Shown here one piece after another: positions 52,958-64,000 of a stretch of DNA of 64,000 bases. Made by a program: the position numbers and the translations under genes. Under the pieces are notes generated by a model. The model saw only the letters and a list, made by a program, of their open reading frames with translations, was not told the DNA's origin and searched no databases. This DNA comes from Enemella dayhoffiae (GTDB lineage: Bacteria; Actinomycetota; Actinomycetes; Propionibacteriales; Propionibacteriaceae), in NCBI RefSeq assembly GCF_002250625.1, contig NZ_NMVQ01000044.1:62001-126000 (forward strand). Direction: 5' to 3'. Numbering within the stretch: the first letter of the stretch is position 1; each line of letters begins with the position of its first letter.

Positions 52958-53986
52958 CGGTTGGCGGAGCTGACCACGCTGCGGGTCGGCGGACCGGCGC
53001 GGCGGCTGGTCAACGCGACCACCGAGGACGAACTCGTCGCGGCCGTGCGCGCGGCCGACGAGCGCGGGGAGCCGGTGCTGCTGGTCGGCGGCGGCTCCAA
53101 CCTGCTGGTCGCCGATGAGGGTTTCGACGGGACCGTGATCCGAATCGCCGGCCGCGGCGTACACGTCGACACCCAGTCCTGTTCCGGCGCCTTCGTCACC
53201 GCGGCCGCCGGGGAGAACTGGGACGACATCGTCGCCCGCGCCGTCGCCGAGGGGTGGGTGGGCGTCGAGTGCCTGTCCGGGATCCCCGGGCTGGTCGGCG
53301 CGACGCCGATCCAGAACGTCGGGGCGTACGGCCAGGAGGTCGCGCAGACGATCGCCCGGGTCCGCACCTGGGACCGGCAGCGCGGCGAACTGCACACCTT
53401 CGCCGCCGCCGACTGCGGGTTCGGGTATCGCGACTCGCGGTTCAAGGCCGAGCCCGGCCGTTGGGTGGTGCTGTCGGTGGCGTTCCAGTTCGAGCTGGGT
53501 GAGCTGTCGGCGCCGATCCGGTACGCCGAGCTGGCGCGTCGGCTCGGGGTGGAGGCCGGCCAGCGGGTGCCGGCCGCGCACGCCCGGGAAACCGTGCTAG
53601 GGCTGCGCCGGGGCAAAGGGATGGTGCTCGACCCCGCCGATCACGACACCTGGAGCGCCGGCTCGTTCTTCACCAACCCGATCCTGGGCGCGGCCGAGGC
53701 GGCGGGGCTGCCCGAGGATGCGCCGCGGTTCCCGGCCGGCGACGGACTGGTCAAGTCCTCGGCCGCCTGGCTGATCGACCACGCCGGTTTCGGCCGCGGC
53801 TTCGGCGCCGAGGTCGGTACCGGGGCGGCGACCCTGTCCACCAAGCACACCCTGGCGCTCACCAACCGTGGCCGGGCGCGTGCCGGCGACGTGCTCGCAC
53901 TGGCCCGGACGATCCAGGCCGGCGTACGCGAACGCTTCGGTGTCACCCTCGTCCCCGAACCGGTCCTGGTCGGCTGCCAGCTCTGA
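52934..53986 (+). CDS. murB: UDP-N-acetylenolpyruvoylglucosamine reductase
   Basis: 350 residues, FAD enzyme reducing UDP-GlcNAc-enolpyruvate to UDP-MurNAc in peptidoglycan precursor synthesis. [13 protein letters not shown], the FAD motif [44 protein letters not shown] and the catalytic [10 protein letters not shown] are all visible. The N-terminal residues come from the repeat described above; ATG 52934 has a GGGGG site, while GTG 52883 (overlapping the hydratase gene) is an alternative. Confidence 0.93.
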   Translation: MRSGNVGVRLAELTTLRVGGPARRLVNATTEDELVAAVRAADERGEPVLLVGGGSNLLVADEGFDGTVIRIAGRGVHVDTQSCSGAFVTAAAGENWDDIVARAVAEGWVGVECLSGIPGLVGATPIQNVGAYGQEVAQTIARVRTWDRQRGELHTFAAADCGFGYRDSRFKAEPGRWVVLSVAFQFELGELSAPIRYAELARRLGVEAGQRVPAAHARETVLGLRRGKGMVLDPADHDTWSAGSFFTNPILGAAEAAGLPEDAPRFPAGDGLVKSSAAWLIDHAGFGRGFGAEVGTGAATLSTKHTLALTNRGRARAGDVLALARTIQAGVRERFGVTLVPEPVLVGCQL

Positions 53987-54011
53987 AATCCCACCACCCA
54001 AGGAGAATTCC

Positions 54012-55820
54012 ATGAGCACTTCCGTCAGCTTCAAGGTGTGGGGTCCGACCGTGCAGCGGATGACCCTGCAGGTCAACGGCACCGCCCACGAGATGGCCAA
54101 GGGGCCGGACGCCTGGTGGCGGCCGAGCGAATATCTGCCGGACGAGTATTTCCGCAGCGGCAACGACTACGGCTATCTGGTCGACGACGGCGACACCCCG
54201 CTGCCCGACCCGCGCACCCGCTGGCAGCCCGACGGCCCGCACGGGCTGTCGCGCACCTATGACCTGGCCGACCACCAGTGGGGCGACCAGGCGTGGACCG
54301 GGCGCCAGCTCGCCGGCGGGGTGATCTATGAACTGCACGTCGGCACGTTCACCGCCGGTCCGGACGGCCGCGGCGGCACCCTCGACTCGGCGATCGAGCG
54401 GCTGGACCACCTGGTCGAGCTCGGCGTCGACTTCGTCGAGCTGATGCCGGTCAACGAGTTCAACGGCGAGCACGGCTGGGGTTACGACGGGGTCGACTGG
54501 TATGCGGTGCACCACGCCTACGGGGGCCCTGCGGCGTACCAACGGTTTGTGGACGCCTGCCACCAGCGCGGGCTGGGGGTGATCCAGGACGTCGTCTACA
54601 ACCACCTCGGGCCGTCGGGGAACTATCTGCCGAGCTTCGGGCCCTACCTGAACGACGCGGTGCAGAGCCCGTGGGGAGCGGCGATCAACCTCGACGGGGA
54701 GGAGTCCGACGAGGTACGCCGCTACATCGTCGAGAACGCGCTGATGTGGCTACGCGACCTGCACGTCGACGGGCTGCGGCTGGACGCGGTGCACGCGCTG
54801 CTGGACCACCGCGCGGTGCATCTGCTGGAGGAGCTGTCCACCGAGGTGGACGCGCTCAGCGCGTTCGTCGGGCGGCCGTTGTCGCTGATCGCCGAGTCGG
54901 ACCTGAACGACCCGCGGATGATCACCCCGCGGGAGGCGGGCGGTTATGGGTTGGCGGCGCAGTGGAGCGACGATTTCCACCACGCGCTCCTGGCGAACCT
55001 GACCGGCGACTCGTCGGGTTACTATGCCGACTTCGCCTCGCTGGAGGCGCTCGCCAAGGTGTTCCAGACCGGCTTCTTCCACGATGGCACGGTGTCCACC
55101 TTCCGCGGGCGGCGGCACGGGCGGCCGATGGACACCTCGCGTACGCCGACCTGGCGGCTGGTGGTCTGCTCGGACAACCACGACCAGATCGGCAACCGGG
55201 CCGACGGGCGGCGGCTGTCGAAGACGCTGACCAGCGACCAGCTGGTGCTGGCGGCGGCGCTGATCCTGCTCGGCCCCGGTACGCCGATGATCTTCATGGG
55301 TGAGGAGTGGGGAGCGGGGACGCCGTGGGCGTTCTTCACCTCGCATCCCGAACCCGAGTTGGGGGAGGCCGTGTCCAAGGGGCGGCTCGAGGAGTTCGCC
55401 AAGATGGAGTGGGGCGACGTCGAGGTGCCCGACCCGCAGGACGAGGCCACGTTCACCGGCAGCATCCTCGACTGGTCGGAGCTCGGCGAGGCGGAGCACG
55501 CGGAGCTGTTCGCCACCTACCGCGAGCTGATCCGGCTGCGGCGTACCCACCCCGACATCACCGATCCGCGGTTCGAGTGGACCTCGGTCGAGCACGACGC
55601 CGAGGACCGGTGGTTCCTGGTGGCGCGGGGTGAGCGGCTCACCATCGTGGTCAACTTCGGTGACGACGACGCCAACGTGCCGCTCGAGGACGACTCCGAC
55701 TTCCTGTTCTCCCGCGGCGGGCTCGACCTCACCCGGACCGAGGACGGGTTCAACCTGCGGATGGACCCCTGGTCGATGGCCCTGCTCGAGCTGAAGGAGC
55801 GGCCGTACCCGCACGTGTGA
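54012..55820 (+). CDS. treZ: Malto-oligosyltrehalose trehalohydrolase
   Basis: 602 residues, GH13_10. An N-terminal CBM48-like domain (about 1-100, [17 protein letters not shown]) precedes the barrel with [24 protein letters not shown], the nucleophile in LRLDAVHA, the acid/base in [12 protein letters not shown] and the third acid in [10 protein letters not shown]. It releases trehalose from malto-oligosyltrehalose. The partner treY and the debranching treX are not in this window. ATG 54012 follows AGGAG. Confidence 0.93.
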   Translation: MSTSVSFKVWGPTVQRMTLQVNGTAHEMAKGPDAWWRPSEYLPDEYFRSGNDYGYLVDDGDTPLPDPRTRWQPDGPHGLSRTYDLADHQWGDQAWTGRQLAGGVIYELHVGTFTAGPDGRGGTLDSAIERLDHLVELGVDFVELMPVNEFNGEHGWGYDGVDWYAVHHAYGGPAAYQRFVDACHQRGLGVIQDVVYNHLGPSGNYLPSFGPYLNDAVQSPWGAAINLDGEESDEVRRYIVENALMWLRDLHVDGLRLDAVHALLDHRAVHLLEELSTEVDALSAFVGRPLSLIAESDLNDPRMITPREAGGYGLAAQWSDDFHHALLANLTGDSSGYYADFASLEALAKVFQTGFFHDGTVSTFRGRRHGRPMDTSRTPTWRLVVCSDNHDQIGNRADGRRLSKTLTSDQLVLAAALILLGPGTPMIFMGEEWGAGTPWAFFTSHPEPELGEAVSKGRLEEFAKMEWGDVEVPDPQDEATFTGSILDWSELGEAEHAELFATYRELIRLRRTHPDITDPRFEWTSVEHDAEDRWFLVARGERLTIVVNFGDDDANVPLEDDSDFLFSRGGLDLTRTEDGFNLRMDPWSMALLELKERPYPHV

Positions 55821-55833
55821 GCGGGGTGTTGGA

Positions 55834-55900
55834 ACGATCATGACCGGATCGGGGTCGTTCTCTCACTGGGCGAAAACGACCCCGATCCGGTCATGATCGT
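55834..55900. repeat. 67-bp palindrome (hairpin H1) at the 3' end of the DUF559 gene
   Basis: Perfect 26-bp arms (55834-55859 and 55875-55900) around a 15-nt centre. The arm begins ACGATCATGACCGGATCGGG. The right arm contains the last 10 bases of the minus-strand DUF559 gene, including its TGA stop. It lies 13 bp after the treZ stop. Confidence 0.85.
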
Positions 55901-56745
55901 CGCCGGCGCCGGGGCCAGTAATGGTCGCCACGGCGGAGGATGGTCAGGATCGAAGCCTCTGCCTCCGCCCAACGGAACAGCACCTGCAGATAGCTCACCC
56001 GGATCACCAGATAGCCCAGCGCCAGCAGTTGCTGATCCCGAGGACGGTCCTCCTCATAGCCCGCTCCCTGGGAGTGGTGCTCATAGCTGTCCACCTCGAT
56101 CACCAGCCGCTCGCCGACGAGCAGGTCGACCCTGCCGATGCCCGGGATCACCGCCTGTGGGCGCAGCTTGATCCCGCGGGACCGCAGCCGCAACCGGACC
56201 AGGGTCTCGGTGCCCGACTCGGCCCGGTCAACATGCTGCAGGGCTCGGCGGATCGCTCGCGGCTCGTCCGCGAGAAGGTGCTCGAGCTCGGTGCGGGTCA
56301 GCTTCTTCTTGTCCAGCGCCGAGTCGAGCAGCACCACGAACTCATGGGTGGAACGGCAGCGGCCGGCGCACAGCAACGACATCCCTATCGGGTCCACGGC
56401 CCGATGCACCGGTGGCCGGCGTCCGCTCGGGCGACAATCGACGACACCCTTCGGCAGCGGGCCGGTGAGCGCCTCGGGGCGCCGGACGTGCACCTGGTGG
56501 TGGGTCGGGGTCCACAAGCCGGCCAGTTTCAGAGCCGGCAGGCAGGTCAGTGCACCACCTGCCCGGACAGCGCGGAGCACCGGGTCGGAAACGTAGGAGC
56601 CACCTCGATACCAGCCGCGGCGAACCCGGCTGAGCACCCCGCGGCGGACCAGATCCTGGGTCTCGCGATGATCCACGCCGACGCGTCGCAGCTGGGCCGC
56701 AGAGAGCACACCGTGATTTGCGGCGAGCAGTTGATGGACATCCAT
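55891..56745 (-). CDS. AbiEi-type N-terminal domain plus DUF559 (Vsr-like) nuclease-fold protein
   Basis: 284 residues. The N-terminus (1-50, LLAANHGVLSAAQLRRVGV and RGVLSRVRRGWYRGG) matches the winged-helix domain of AbiEi-type antitoxins and regulators. The C-terminus (about 195-275) is a DUF559/Vsr-like PD-(D/E)xK domain with Asp207, Glu217 and Asp219 in VDLLVGERLVIEVDSYEHH. Such proteins are abundant in actinobacteria and their role is unknown. There is no AbiEii toxin gene nearby. The gene is bounded by two near-identical palindromes (55834-55900 and 56847-56913) and its stop codon belongs to one of them. The ATG at 56745 is chosen because the domain starts there; 101 bp separate it from the upstream palindrome. 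Confidence 0.8.
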   Translation of the reverse strand: MDVHQLLAANHGVLSAAQLRRVGVDHRETQDLVRRGVLSRVRRGWYRGGSYVSDPVLRAVRAGGALTCLPALKLAGLWTPTHHQVHVRRPEALTGPLPKGVVDCRPSGRRPPVHRAVDPIGMSLLCAGRCRSTHEFVVLLDSALDKKKLTRTELEHLLADEPRAIRRALQHVDRAESGTETLVRLRLRSRGIKLRPQAVIPGIGRVDLLVGERLVIEVDSYEHHSQGAGYEEDRPRDQQLLALGYLVIRVSYLQVLFRWAEAEASILTILRRGDHYWPRRRRRS

Positions 56746-56846
56746 GCCAGCACGGTGGCGGTGCGAGCCCGGATCGTGCCCATCGGACCCGGCACCTGTG
56801 GACAACGTGGGCCGGCAGCTGACCTGTGGAAAACAGGGCCTGCGCA

Positions 56847-56913
56847 ATGATCATGACCGGATCGGGGTCGTTTTCGCACTGCGCGAAAACGACCCCGATC
56901 CGGTCATGATCAT
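56847..56913. repeat. 67-bp palindrome (hairpin H2) upstream of the DUF559 gene
   Basis: Perfect 31-bp arms (56847-56877 and 56883-56913) with a 5-nt centre. The arm begins ATGATCATGACCGGATCGGG, identical to H1 except for one pair: C55835-G55899 in H1 is T56848-A56912 here. It also lies 14 bp past the stop of the acyl-CoA ligase gene and could end that transcript. Confidence 0.85.
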
Positions 56914-56927
56914 GTTGGGGCGGAGGC

Positions 56928-58415
56928 TCAGAGTTCGATGGCTCGCTTGAGGATCTTGCCGGTGGGGCCCTTGGGTAGGACGCCGAACTTCACCTTGCGC
57001 GGATACTTGTACGCCGCCAGCTGGCCGGAGCAGAAGTCGATCAACTCCTGCTCGGTGGCGCTGGCGCCCTCCTTCAGGGTGACCACGGCCGCGATCTCCT
57101 CACCCACCCGGTCATCGGGTACGCCCAGCACCGCGGCCTCGGCGACGGCCGGGTGGGTGTAGAGCACTTCCTCGATCTCACGCGGGTAGACGTTGAAACC
57201 GTTGCGGATGATCATGTCCTTCTTGCGGTCGACGATGAAATAGAACCCGTCGTCGTCGCGGGTGGCCAGGTCGCCGGTGCGGAACCAGCCGTCGGCGTCG
57301 ACCGCCTCGGCGGTGGCCTCGGGGTTGTTCCAGTAGCCCTTCATCACGTTCTCGCCGCGGATCCAGATCTCGCCCACGCTGTGCGGCTCGTGCACCTCGT
57401 TGCCATCGGCGTTCACCAGCTTCAGCTCGACGCCGCGGATCGGCGTACCGATCGAACCCGCCTTGGCCGGGCGGTCCGGGTGGTTGAAGGAGGCGACCGG
57501 TGAGGTCTCCGACAGCCCATACCCCTCGAGCAGCTTGAACCCGAACGCGGTCTGCACCCCGTTCAGCACCTCCACCGGCAGGGAAGCCCCACCCGAGGCG
57601 CCCAGCCGTAGGGTCGAGGTGTCGTGCTCCCCCTTGGCCGCCTCGGCGAGCAGCGCCATATACATCGTCGGCACGCCCATGAACAGGGTTACCTTGTCCG
57701 CAGCGATCATCCGCAGCGCCTCGGCCCCGTCGAAGCGGGGCAGCAGGTTCAGGCAGGCGCCGCCGGCGACGCCGGCGTTCATCGCACAGGTCTGCCCGAA
57801 GGAGTGGAACAGCGGCAGCCCGCCGAAGATCACGTCACCGGGCACGATGTCGAACAGGGTGTCGATCGTGCTGCGTACGTTGGTGCCGATGTTGCTGTGG
57901 CTCAGCTCGGCGCCCTTGGGCCGGCCGGTGGTGCCGGAGGTGTAGAAGATCACCGCGGTGTCGGAGCCGTCCCGCTCGGCCACCTCGGTCCGCGGGGTGA
58001 GCCCGGCCAGCTCCTGCTCGAACTCGCCCGGGGCGACCACCCACACCGGCGTACCCGTCTCCTCGGCAGCCGCCCGCGCCTCCTCGGCGAACATCGCGAA
58101 GACCACCGCCGCGGTCGCCTGGGCGTCGCGCCAGGCGTACGCCACCTCCCGCGCCTTGAGCAGCGGGTTGAGCGGCACCACCACCGCCCCCAGCCGCAGG
58201 ATCCCGTAGTACACGACCGGGAAGTAGGCGACGTTGGGCATGGTCAGCGCCACCCGGTCGCCGGGGCCGATGCCGAGTTCGGCGAGTCGGGCCGCGGCCC
58301 GGGCACTGGCATCGTTGAGGGCGGCGAAGGTGAGCACAGTGTCACCCTGCTTGACGGCGGGGAGCTCGGGGTCGCCGGCGGCGCGGTCGGCGAGCCAGTG
58401 CGCGATGTTCGACAT
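56928..58415 (-). CDS. AMP-dependent acyl-CoA ligase (long-chain type)
   Basis: 495 residues of the ANL superfamily. The P-loop FYTSGTTGRPKGAELSHSN, the GYGLSETSP motif, the hinge YFIVDRKKDMI and the C-terminal catalytic Lys in GPTGKILKR are all present. It activates a carboxylic acid as acyl-AMP and transfers it to CoA; the chain length is not predictable. ATG 58415 has a -10 box 6 bp upstream. Confidence 0.9.
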   Translation of the reverse strand: MSNIAHWLADRAAGDPELPAVKQGDTVLTFAALNDASARAAARLAELGIGPGDRVALTMPNVAYFPVVYYGILRLGAVVVPLNPLLKAREVAYAWRDAQATAAVVFAMFAEEARAAAEETGTPVWVVAPGEFEQELAGLTPRTEVAERDGSDTAVIFYTSGTTGRPKGAELSHSNIGTNVRSTIDTLFDIVPGDVIFGGLPLFHSFGQTCAMNAGVAGGACLNLLPRFDGAEALRMIAADKVTLFMGVPTMYMALLAEAAKGEHDTSTLRLGASGGASLPVEVLNGVQTAFGFKLLEGYGLSETSPVASFNHPDRPAKAGSIGTPIRGVELKLVNADGNEVHEPHSVGEIWIRGENVMKGYWNNPEATAEAVDADGWFRTGDLATRDDDGFYFIVDRKKDMIIRNGFNVYPREIEEVLYTHPAVAEAAVLGVPDDRVGEEIAAVVTLKEGASATEQELIDFCSGQLAAYKYPRKVKFGVLPKGPTGKILKRAIEL

Positions 58416-58421
58416 GACGGG

Positions 58422-58427
58422 ATTCTA
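58422..58427 (-). promoter_or_regulatory. -10 box, probable leaderless promoter of the acyl-CoA ligase gene
   Basis: On the minus strand TAGAAT is followed by 6 bp and the ATG at 58415. Confidence 0.5.
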
Positions 58428-58475
58428 GGGATCCCGAGCCGACCGGGACAGGGGTGTGTGACCCCGCCCGGCCGA

Positions 58476-58481
58476 TAGCCT
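58476..58481 (+). promoter_or_regulatory. possible -10 element of the FHA-like protein gene
   Basis: TAGCCT 54 bp before the GTG at 58536, giving a leader of about 45 nt that ends with GAAAGGACTGAGG as a ribosome site. Confidence 0.35.
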
Positions 58482-58535
58482 GACCGTCACCGGGGGCCCA
58501 CGAGCCCGCGCGCGGGACAGGCGAAAGGACTGAGG

Positions 58536-59357
58536 GTGCTTCGAGTCGAGGTCAGAATGGCCGGGATGCCGGCGGTGGTGCTCGGCTCGCACGAGTCCCT
58601 GGTGTTCGGCCGCGCGCCGCACGCCAACCTGCCGGAGGAGGAGGGCGACGCCACCCTGCAGATGACCACCCTGGCCCTGCCGCAGTCGACCGCGCACACC
58701 TCGCGCATCCTCGGTGAGCTGGTGGTCGGTGACGACATCGTCCGGCTGCGCTGGCACGGCAGCACCGAGGCACAGCTGTCCAGCCTGTTCGAGGCTCCGG
58801 GAGGGGCACGGCGGGTCACCCTGGTCAAGGGGATGACCGCGCTGCTCGACGAGGGCGAGAACACCGTCACCGTGCTGCGCGGCCGCCAGGGGCTGCAGGC
58901 CAACCAGTTCGACGACCTGACCCTGGCGCTGAACGTCTCCTCGGCCTCGGCGACCTCGAGCTACACACCGCAGCACGAGGACGACGTCGACATGACCGCG
59001 CCGGCGCCAAACCTGGGCAAGGGCACCAAGGAGTGGTTCGTCGCGCTCGCACTGGCCGAGCCCTGGCTGGTCGGCGACGACTCCTATCCGCGCCCCCCGT
59101 CGAACCGCGAGATCTACGAGCGGGTGCTCGGCTGGCACGGGTACGCCTGGAACCTGGACCGGCCGCAGCGGGTGGACGACGCGATCCGGATCATCTCCCG
59201 GATCGCCTTCGGCCCTCGCGACGACCCGTTCTCGGGACCCGGCACCAAGCGGGTGCAGAACGTACGCTTCGCCATCGGCCGCCGGGCCGCCGAGGTCCGG
59301 CTGGTCACGGCCGAGGACCTCGCCGAGGTGTACGCCCGGGCCCGCAGACCGGATTGA
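58536..59357 (+). CDS. FHA-like domain protein with C-terminal winged-helix-like region
   Basis: 273 residues, no clear family. The N-terminal 120 resemble an FHA fold: LVFGRAPHANLPEEEG (Gly-Arg), STAHTSRILGELVVGDD (Ser-x2-His-x-Ser-Arg), then a beta-rich end with LVKGMTALLDEGENTVTV. FHA domains bind phosphothreonine. A short linker leads to a helical region (about 165-250, EWFVALALAEPWLV, REIYERVLGWHGYAWNLDRPQRVDDAIRII) that looks like a winged helix-turn-helix. It is upstream of the FN3 protein and MoxR genes, a setting where FHA and Ser/Thr kinase proteins are often found. The function is inferred only in broad terms. Confidence 0.6.
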   Translation: MLRVEVRMAGMPAVVLGSHESLVFGRAPHANLPEEEGDATLQMTTLALPQSTAHTSRILGELVVGDDIVRLRWHGSTEAQLSSLFEAPGGARRVTLVKGMTALLDEGENTVTVLRGRQGLQANQFDDLTLALNVSSASATSSYTPQHEDDVDMTAPAPNLGKGTKEWFVALALAEPWLVGDDSYPRPPSNREIYERVLGWHGYAWNLDRPQRVDDAIRIISRIAFGPRDDPFSGPGTKRVQNVRFAIGRRAAEVRLVTAEDLAEVYARARRPD

Positions 59358-59681
59358 TCCGCCCGCATCGACCTCCTCCGGGTGGAGTTTGACCCGGCCG
59401 GTTTGTGATGATGGGCCCACCCCGAAAGAAGGGGCGAAGGCGTACAACTCGGAGCACTCCTCCGGCATCGTGCAGCGCCACGTCAACAACTGACCGTTTC
59501 GGGTACGCCCCGCGCGGGACTCGTTCGGGCGGTACGGGCCGGTGAGCGACCGGCGAAAAAAGGGAAACTTCCGCCCCCGCGCCGCCCGCGATGTGGGCCC
59601 CAGGGTTGGCGCCTGACCCCGGTGTCCGCGACCATGGGGAAGTAAGAGTTCGACGAATCCGAGACGTAACCCGGGGAGATC
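59358..59681. other. 324-bp gap before the FN3 protein gene
   Basis: No convincing gene is seen. A short open stretch ending in TGA near 59490 (reading ...AKAYNSEHSSGIVQRHVNN) has protein-like composition but no start, so it may be a remnant or chance. AAAAAAGGGAAA near 59552 is the only A-tract. GGGGAG at 59675 is the ribosome site of the next gene. Confidence 0.4.
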
Positions 59682-62252
<2,571 letters not shown>

Positions 62253-62325
62253 GCGGTCCGTGGACCGAACGGCCCCGGGCCCCGCTAGCGTGGGGCCCGG
62301 CAGCCGATCGAGCCTGAGGAGCGAT

Positions 62326-63315
62326 GTGACCACTGACCAGCTCAACCAGCCGGTGCCCGATCAGGTGATCGGCGACTTCCGCGGTCTGCACCGCCACCTC
62401 GGCGACGCCGTCGAATCGGTGCTGCACGGCAAGCGTGAGGTGATCGACCTGGTCCTGGTGGCCCTGTTCGCTGGCGGCCACGTGCTGCTGGAGGACGTGC
62501 CCGGCACCGGGAAGACCACCCTCGCCCGCGCCCTGGCCCGGGCTCTCGGCGGAGACTCGCGGCGGGTCCAGTTCACCCCGGACCTGCTGCCCGCTGATGT
62601 CACCGGCACCTCGGTGTTCAACCCGGGTGACGGTCAGGTCCGGTTCCGGCCCGGGCCGGTGTTCACCAACGTGCTGCTGGCCGACGAGATCAACCGCGCC
62701 GCCGCCAAGACCCAGTCCGCGCTGCTCGAGGTGATGGAGGAGCGGACGGTCACCGTCGACGGCATCTCGCATCGCGTACCAGACCCGATGCTGGTCGTCG
62801 CCACCCAGAACCCGATCGACCTCGACGGCACCTATCGGCTGCCCGAGGCGCAGCTGGACCGGTTCCTGATCCGGATCGCCATCGGCTATCCGTCGGCCGG
62901 ACACGAGATGGACATCCTGCGGCCCGGCTCGCGGGCCGGGCGTACCGACGCCATCGAACCCGTCACCAGCCCGGCCGACGTCGCCCGGATCTCCCAGTCG
63001 CTGACCGCGATCCACATCGCCGACCCGATCCTCGCCTACGTACGCCGGCTCGGCGAGACCGCGCGCAACGACCAGCGGCTGCGACTCGGCGCCTCCACCC
63101 GCGGGCTGCGGGCGCTGGTGCGCTGCTGCCAGGTGTACGCCGCCGCCCAGGGCCGCAACTTCGTCATCCCGACCGATGTCCAGGTCCTGGCCGCACCGGT
63201 GCTGGCCCACCGCGTCATCCTGACCCGCGAGGCGGATCTGGCCGGGGAGAGCGGGTCCTCGGTGGTCGAGGACCTGATCGCCCGGGTCGAGGTGCCCCAG
63301 CCCGAGGCCCGCTGA
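62326..63315 (+). CDS. MoxR-family AAA+ ATPase
   Basis: 329 residues. Walker A EDVPGTGKTT (residues 56-65), Walker B LLADEINRAAAKTQSALLEVMEE and sensor I VVATQNPID are those of the MoxR family, which act as chaperones for metal insertion or assembly of exported complexes, normally with a DUF58 partner. The GTG at 62326 follows TGAGGAG; ATG 62324 is out of frame and earlier in-frame codons lack a site. The next gene starts 5 bp after the stop. Confidence 0.93.
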   Translation: MTTDQLNQPVPDQVIGDFRGLHRHLGDAVESVLHGKREVIDLVLVALFAGGHVLLEDVPGTGKTTLARALARALGGDSRRVQFTPDLLPADVTGTSVFNPGDGQVRFRPGPVFTNVLLADEINRAAAKTQSALLEVMEERTVTVDGISHRVPDPMLVVATQNPIDLDGTYRLPEAQLDRFLIRIAIGYPSAGHEMDILRPGSRAGRTDAIEPVTSPADVARISQSLTAIHIADPILAYVRRLGETARNDQRLRLGASTRGLRALVRCCQVYAAAQGRNFVIPTDVQVLAAPVLAHRVILTREADLAGESGSSVVEDLIARVEVPQPEAR

Positions 63316-63320
63316 GCCGG

Positions 63321-64000
63321 GTGAGCCGTCCTGCGCCCGTGGGGGGCCGTCCGGCTTCGGCGGCCTCGGCCGACCTCACCACCGAGCACCCGGTGGTGGG
63401 CGTACCTACCTCCGCCTCGGCGGTCCCGCCACCCGCCAGCCGCGCCACCCCACGCCCGCGCCAGCAGGCCCGCCCGGTCCGGCGCGCGTTCTGGCTGCTC
63501 AGCACCCGCGGCCTGGCCCTGCTGCTGGTGGCTCTGGTCCTGCTCGGCGCCGGGCTCCTCTGGCGCTATTCGACGCTGATCGGGGTGGCCGCCGCGCTCG
63601 GGCTGGCACTGCTGCTCGATCTGGTCGCGGTCGCCTGGCCGTTCCGGATCCGGGTACGCCGCGAGGTCACCCCGCCGGTGGTGGAGCGGCACGGGCTGTG
63701 CACCGCACGACTGACGGTGACCGGGCGTACGCCGGGACTGGCCCGGACCACCCTGACCGACAGCGTCGGACCCAGCCACGGACCCGACGAGCGGCGCCAG
63801 GAGCTGCAGGTCGACCTGGACGCCGGCGAACTGGACTATCGCGTGCCCACTCCGCGCCGCGGCCTGCTCCAGGTTGGACCGCTGACCATGCACCGGGTCG
63901 GGGTGTTCGGGCTCACCCTGACCTCGCGACCGCAGGGCGAGGTCGACCACGTCCGGGTGCTGCCCCGCAGCATCCCGATCCGTGAGATGGCCCGCGGTCG
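63321..64000 (+). CDS. DUF58 domain protein (partial, runs off the window)
   Basis: The frame is open from GTG 63321 to the end of the window (226 codons seen). A polar N-terminus of about 60 residues leads to two membrane helices (LALLLVALVLLGAGLLW and [21 protein letters not shown]), then the beta-rich start of the DUF58 region (RVRREVTPPVVERHGL...). The von Willebrand-like DUF58 core itself lies beyond the window. With MoxR it forms the usual ATPase/substrate-adaptor pair. Confidence 0.85.
   Translation, partial: MSRPAPVGGRPASAASADLTTEHPVVGVPTSASAVPPPASRATPRPRQQARPVRRAFWLLSTRGLALLLVALVLLGAGLLWRYSTLIGVAAALGLALLLDLVAVAWPFRIRVRREVTPPVVERHGLCTARLTVTGRTPGLARTTLTDSVGPSHGPDERRQELQVDLDAGELDYRVPTPRRGLLQVGPLTMHRVGVFGLTLTSRPQGEVDHVRVLPRSIPIREMARG

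Noticed and set aside
55891-56745. Insertion sequence transposase or complete AbiE toxin-antitoxin pair
   Set aside because: No transposase motif, no target-site duplication seen around 55834 and 56913, and no AbiEii nucleotidyltransferase gene next to it.

Overview
The window is very GC-rich, uses C- or G-ending codons almost throughout, and has many GTG starts and 1-8 bp gene overlaps. It carries an rpmG-hadA-hadB-murB cluster, a complete 14-gene complex I operon linked to menaquinone genes, KorAB, and an MptB-type mannosyltransferase. Together these point to an aerobic or facultative, menaquinone-using actinobacterium, probably of the order Propionibacteriales. The genus cannot be fixed from this sequence alone.

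Layout. 1-8.5 kb: the end of a membrane protein, a LysR regulator, then a tightly overlapping operon for a branched-chain-amino-acid-type ABC importer (livJ, fused livHM, livG, livF) that continues into a URO-D/methyltransferase-like protein and a DhaK-DhaL kinase. 8.6-11.7 kb: a small alarmone synthetase, a trans-sulfuration PLP enzyme and, on the minus strand, isochorismate synthase. 11.9-30.4 kb: geranylgeranyl reductase family protein, nuoA to nuoN, and a polyprenyl diphosphate synthase, i.e. the quinone-reducing complex with enzymes that make and saturate the menaquinone tail. 30.4-37.7 kb: amidase, M13 metallopeptidase, two tandem related proline-rich single-pass membrane proteins, and RarD. 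37.7-42.2 kb: korAB (2-oxoacid:ferredoxin oxidoreductase) divergent from a three-gene nuoB-nuoC-nuoI-like operon. 42.2-49.8 kb: amylosucrase-like GH13, mannosyltransferase, enoyl-CoA hydratase family hydrolase, a probably frameshifted P-loop ATPase, xthA, an alpha/beta hydrolase and a YajQ-family protein. 49.9-54 kb: tRNA-Tyr, a lipoprotein, a degraded LGFP-like gene, tRNA-Thr, tRNA-Met, rpmG, two hydratases and murB. 54-58.4 kb: treZ, an AbiEi/DUF559-type nuclease gene bounded by two near-identical 67-bp hairpins, and an acyl-CoA ligase. 58.5-64 kb: an FHA-like protein, a large secreted FN3 protein, a MoxR ATPase and the start of a DUF58 protein.

Main points of interest. (1) The hairpin-bounded DUF559 gene (55834-56913): the two palindromes differ by a compensated base pair and one supplies the gene's stop codon. 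(2) The second, minimal set of complex I connecting subunits (B', C', I', but no D') facing korAB, which suggests a ferredoxin-to-complex-I electron route. (3) A sharply bounded, C-depleted coding strand over the first 1.3 kb of the FN3 protein gene. (4) Dispersed CTTCGACAGGCTCAG-type repeats that sit at gene junctions and are translated or supply stop codons. (5) At least nine genes with a TANNNT -10 box 6-7 bp before the start codon, which predicts leaderless mRNAs. (6) A strongly preferred GTACGCC/GGCGTAC word that bends codon choice.
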